Assembly: GCF_030698125.1 (NCBI RefSeq)
Contig: NZ_JAUYNV010000025.1
Coordinates: 310,001 to 374,000 of the forward strand
Length of the DNA: 64,000 nucleotides
From: Methyloversatilis sp.
GTDB taxonomy: Bacteria; Pseudomonadota; Gammaproteobacteria; Burkholderiales; Rhodocyclaceae
Direction: 5' to 3'
Shown here: positions 62,881 to 64,000 of the stretch, piece after piece
How positions within the stretch are numbered: position 1 is the stretch's first letter
How the letters are laid out: each line of letters opens with the position of its first letter
The notes under the pieces: model-generated
Told to the model about the DNA's origin: nothing
The model's input: the letters and a program-made list of their open reading frames with translations, nothing else
The model's database searches: none
Translations under genes and position numbers: made by a program

Positions 62881-63687
62881 TCAGCGCAGACGCACGACGT
62901 GGTCCAGTTCGCCCTTCTTCACCTCCACGACTGCGTCGAGCGATTTCAGCATGTCGCTGAAATCGGTGTAGCCGTGGTCCTTGACGTCGAACGTGGCGTC
63001 GAGCCGCTTGATCATCGGCCAGATCGACGCCTTGTTCACCCACGGTTCGCCCTGGGCACCGGACAGCAGACGCACGGCGCGTCGCAGGATGTCGGCCGCC
63101 GGATCCGAAGGCTGCACGGCGCTCGCTTCGGCCGGCGATGCCTCGTCGGACGGGCTCTTGCCGATCAGGTTCTCGTAATAGCGGAACTCGTGACAGCTTT
63201 TCGCCCAGTGACGATTGGTGGCCTTGCGCGTCCCGACGCCGATCAACGTGCGCCCGGCCGCCTTGATCTTCTGCGCGACCGGCATGAAATCGCTGTCGCC
63301 GCCGACGATGATGACGGTCCCGATGTGACCGAAGCGGCTGATGTCTTCGGTCGCGTCCAGACACAGCTTGATGTCCGCACCGTTCTTGGCTGACGCACCC
63401 GGCGGAAACAGCTGGATCAGTTCCACCGCGCTCTGCAGCAGCACGTCGCGGTAGCGGCCGAAGTACTGCCAGTTGCAATAGGCACGATTGATCGCGATCG
63501 GTCCGAACGATGCGCCGAGGCCGACGATGGCATCGATGTCGACCAGCGGTTCCTGCACCTTGAAGCGGGAATCCGGCTTGGCGTAATGACCTTCGCCATA
63601 ACGGTCCTCGACCAGACTGGCGTGCAGGTTCTCGAAATCCCAATATAGGGCGACCGACCGGTTCGGTTCGCTGTCACTGCGGCTCAA
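62881..63687 (-). CDS. NYN-domain protein with OST-HTH/LOTUS C-terminal domain
   Basis: 268 residues starting from TTG 63687 (MSRSDSEPNRSVALYWDFEN) with GGGAG 6 bases ahead. The NYN/PIN-like nuclease domain (about 12-165) shows YWDFENL, IKLCLDATED and IIVGGDSDFMPVA (acidic metal-binding residues). The C-terminal 70 residues, RAVRLLSGAQGEPWVNKASIW through FSDMLKSLDAVVEV, match the OST-HTH/LOTUS fold. LabA-like proteins of this kind are probable RNA nucleases; target unknown. Confidence 0.88.
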   Translation of the reverse strand: MSRSDSEPNRSVALYWDFENLHASLVEDRYGEGHYAKPDSRFKVQEPLVDIDAIVGLGASFGPIAINRAYCNWQYFGRYRDVLLQSAVELIQLFPPGASAKNGADIKLCLDATEDISRFGHIGTVIIVGGDSDFMPVAQKIKAAGRTLIGVGTRKATNRHWAKSCHEFRYYENLIGKSPSDEASPAEASAVQPSDPAADILRRAVRLLSGAQGEPWVNKASIWPMIKRLDATFDVKDHGYTDFSDMLKSLDAVVEVKKGELDHVVRLR

Positions 63688-63818
63688 TGTGTGCTCCCTG
63701 CGTGCTCGGATGGGGCCGACATGATGCCTGCCGCCGCGCGTACGCGCCGGAAAAAGGTGGGCGGGCTGGCCCGGCCGCCCCCTTTGCAGTAAACTTTTCA
63801 GATACTTGGTGATTCCAG

Positions 63819-63849
63819 AGGCAGTGCCTGACGAAGGCGCTGCCTTTTT
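63819..63849 (+). terminator. Rho-independent terminator with no upstream gene on its strand
   Basis: Stem AGGCAGTGCC / GGCGCTGCCT with a 7-base loop, followed by TTTT. It lies in the leader between the divergent NYN gene and rnk, 80 bp before the rnk start, so it could end a small RNA or act as an attenuator. Confidence 0.7.
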
Positions 63850-63927
63850 GTTTTGGGGAACCATCATCGAACGCCAGACCTTGCGTTCGTTCATCCGAAC
63901 ATCCATCCATCATGAGGTGACCCGCAT

Positions 63928-64000
63928 GCAGCATTCGCCCCCCATCACCGTATCCAGCCTCGATACCGCGCGCCTCTACCGTCTGCTGGACCGCGAGGTC
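63928..64000 (+). CDS. rnk: Regulator of nucleoside diphosphate kinase (Rnk), N-terminus only
   Basis: The visible 24 codons read MQHSPPITVSSLDTARLYRL then LDREV, matching the N-terminal coiled-coil of Rnk, a GreA-like RNA-polymerase-binding regulator. The gene runs off the right edge. GAGGTG precedes the ATG. Assignment rests on a short stretch. Confidence 0.6.

Overview
The window is high-GC, gene-dense DNA from a proteobacterium, most likely a methylotrophic betaproteobacterium near Rhodocyclales/Methyloversatilis. The reasons are betaproteobacterial gene orders (rpoE-mucABCD-lepA, fabF-acpP-fabGDH-plsX-rpmF-yceD, rluC-gph-Rieske-sppA), a PEP-CTERM protein, and a cluster resembling methanofuran/methylofuran cofactor genes (HisA-like protein, ATP-grasp ligase, MfnF-like protein, amino-acid kinase) that occurs in bacteria oxidising C1 units through tetrahydromethanopterin. 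The genus is an inference; no rRNA or tRNA gene is present to test it.

Layout. 1-4.65 kb: envelope-stress operon (sigma-E, anti-sigma factor, RseB, RseC, MucD protease, glutaredoxin-like protein, start of lepA) on the minus strand behind a recognisable sigma-E promoter. 4.7-6.4 kb: nadB, divergent. 6.3-13 kb: fatty-acid/phospholipid synthesis operon with a YgfX-like gene at its end. 13.2-17.5 kb: maf, a tetrapyrrole-methylase-family protein, and on the opposite strand rluC-gph-Rieske-sppA. 17.5-23 kb: rne with a long leader, an SRPBCC protein, ttcA and a low-molecular-weight phosphatase.

23.4-31.2 kb is a foreign block inserted in a DHH phosphoesterase gene, whose two ends lie outside it. 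It holds a decayed type I restriction-modification locus (hsdR broken by a frameshift and an amber codon; hsdM fused to an HNH-nuclease-like tail; no hsdS), an intact TacAT-like toxin-antitoxin pair directly upstream of hsdR, an exactly delimited IS5-family element, and repeats that look like an IS21-type end.

31.6-34 kb: an exported protein, an M48 metallopeptidase and a lipoprotein. 34-44.5 kb: a c-di-GMP signalling block with two diguanylate cyclases, an EAL protein, an 1889-residue hybrid kinase with eight PAS repeats, and an overlapping REC-EAL regulator that probably completes a phosphorelay. 44.5-53.3 kb: an RND efflux operon with divergent LysR regulator, matching the Burkholderia bpeT-llpE-bpeEF-oprC arrangement; its hydrolase has Asp in place of the catalytic Ser. 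54.8-58.4 kb: the putative methylofuran cluster, interrupted by a REP-like palindromic element. 58.5-64 kb: an HDOD gene with an in-frame amber codon, a MASE1-GGDEF cyclase, the PEP-CTERM protein, an NYN/OST-HTH protein and the start of rnk. No CRISPR array, tRNA or rRNA was seen.
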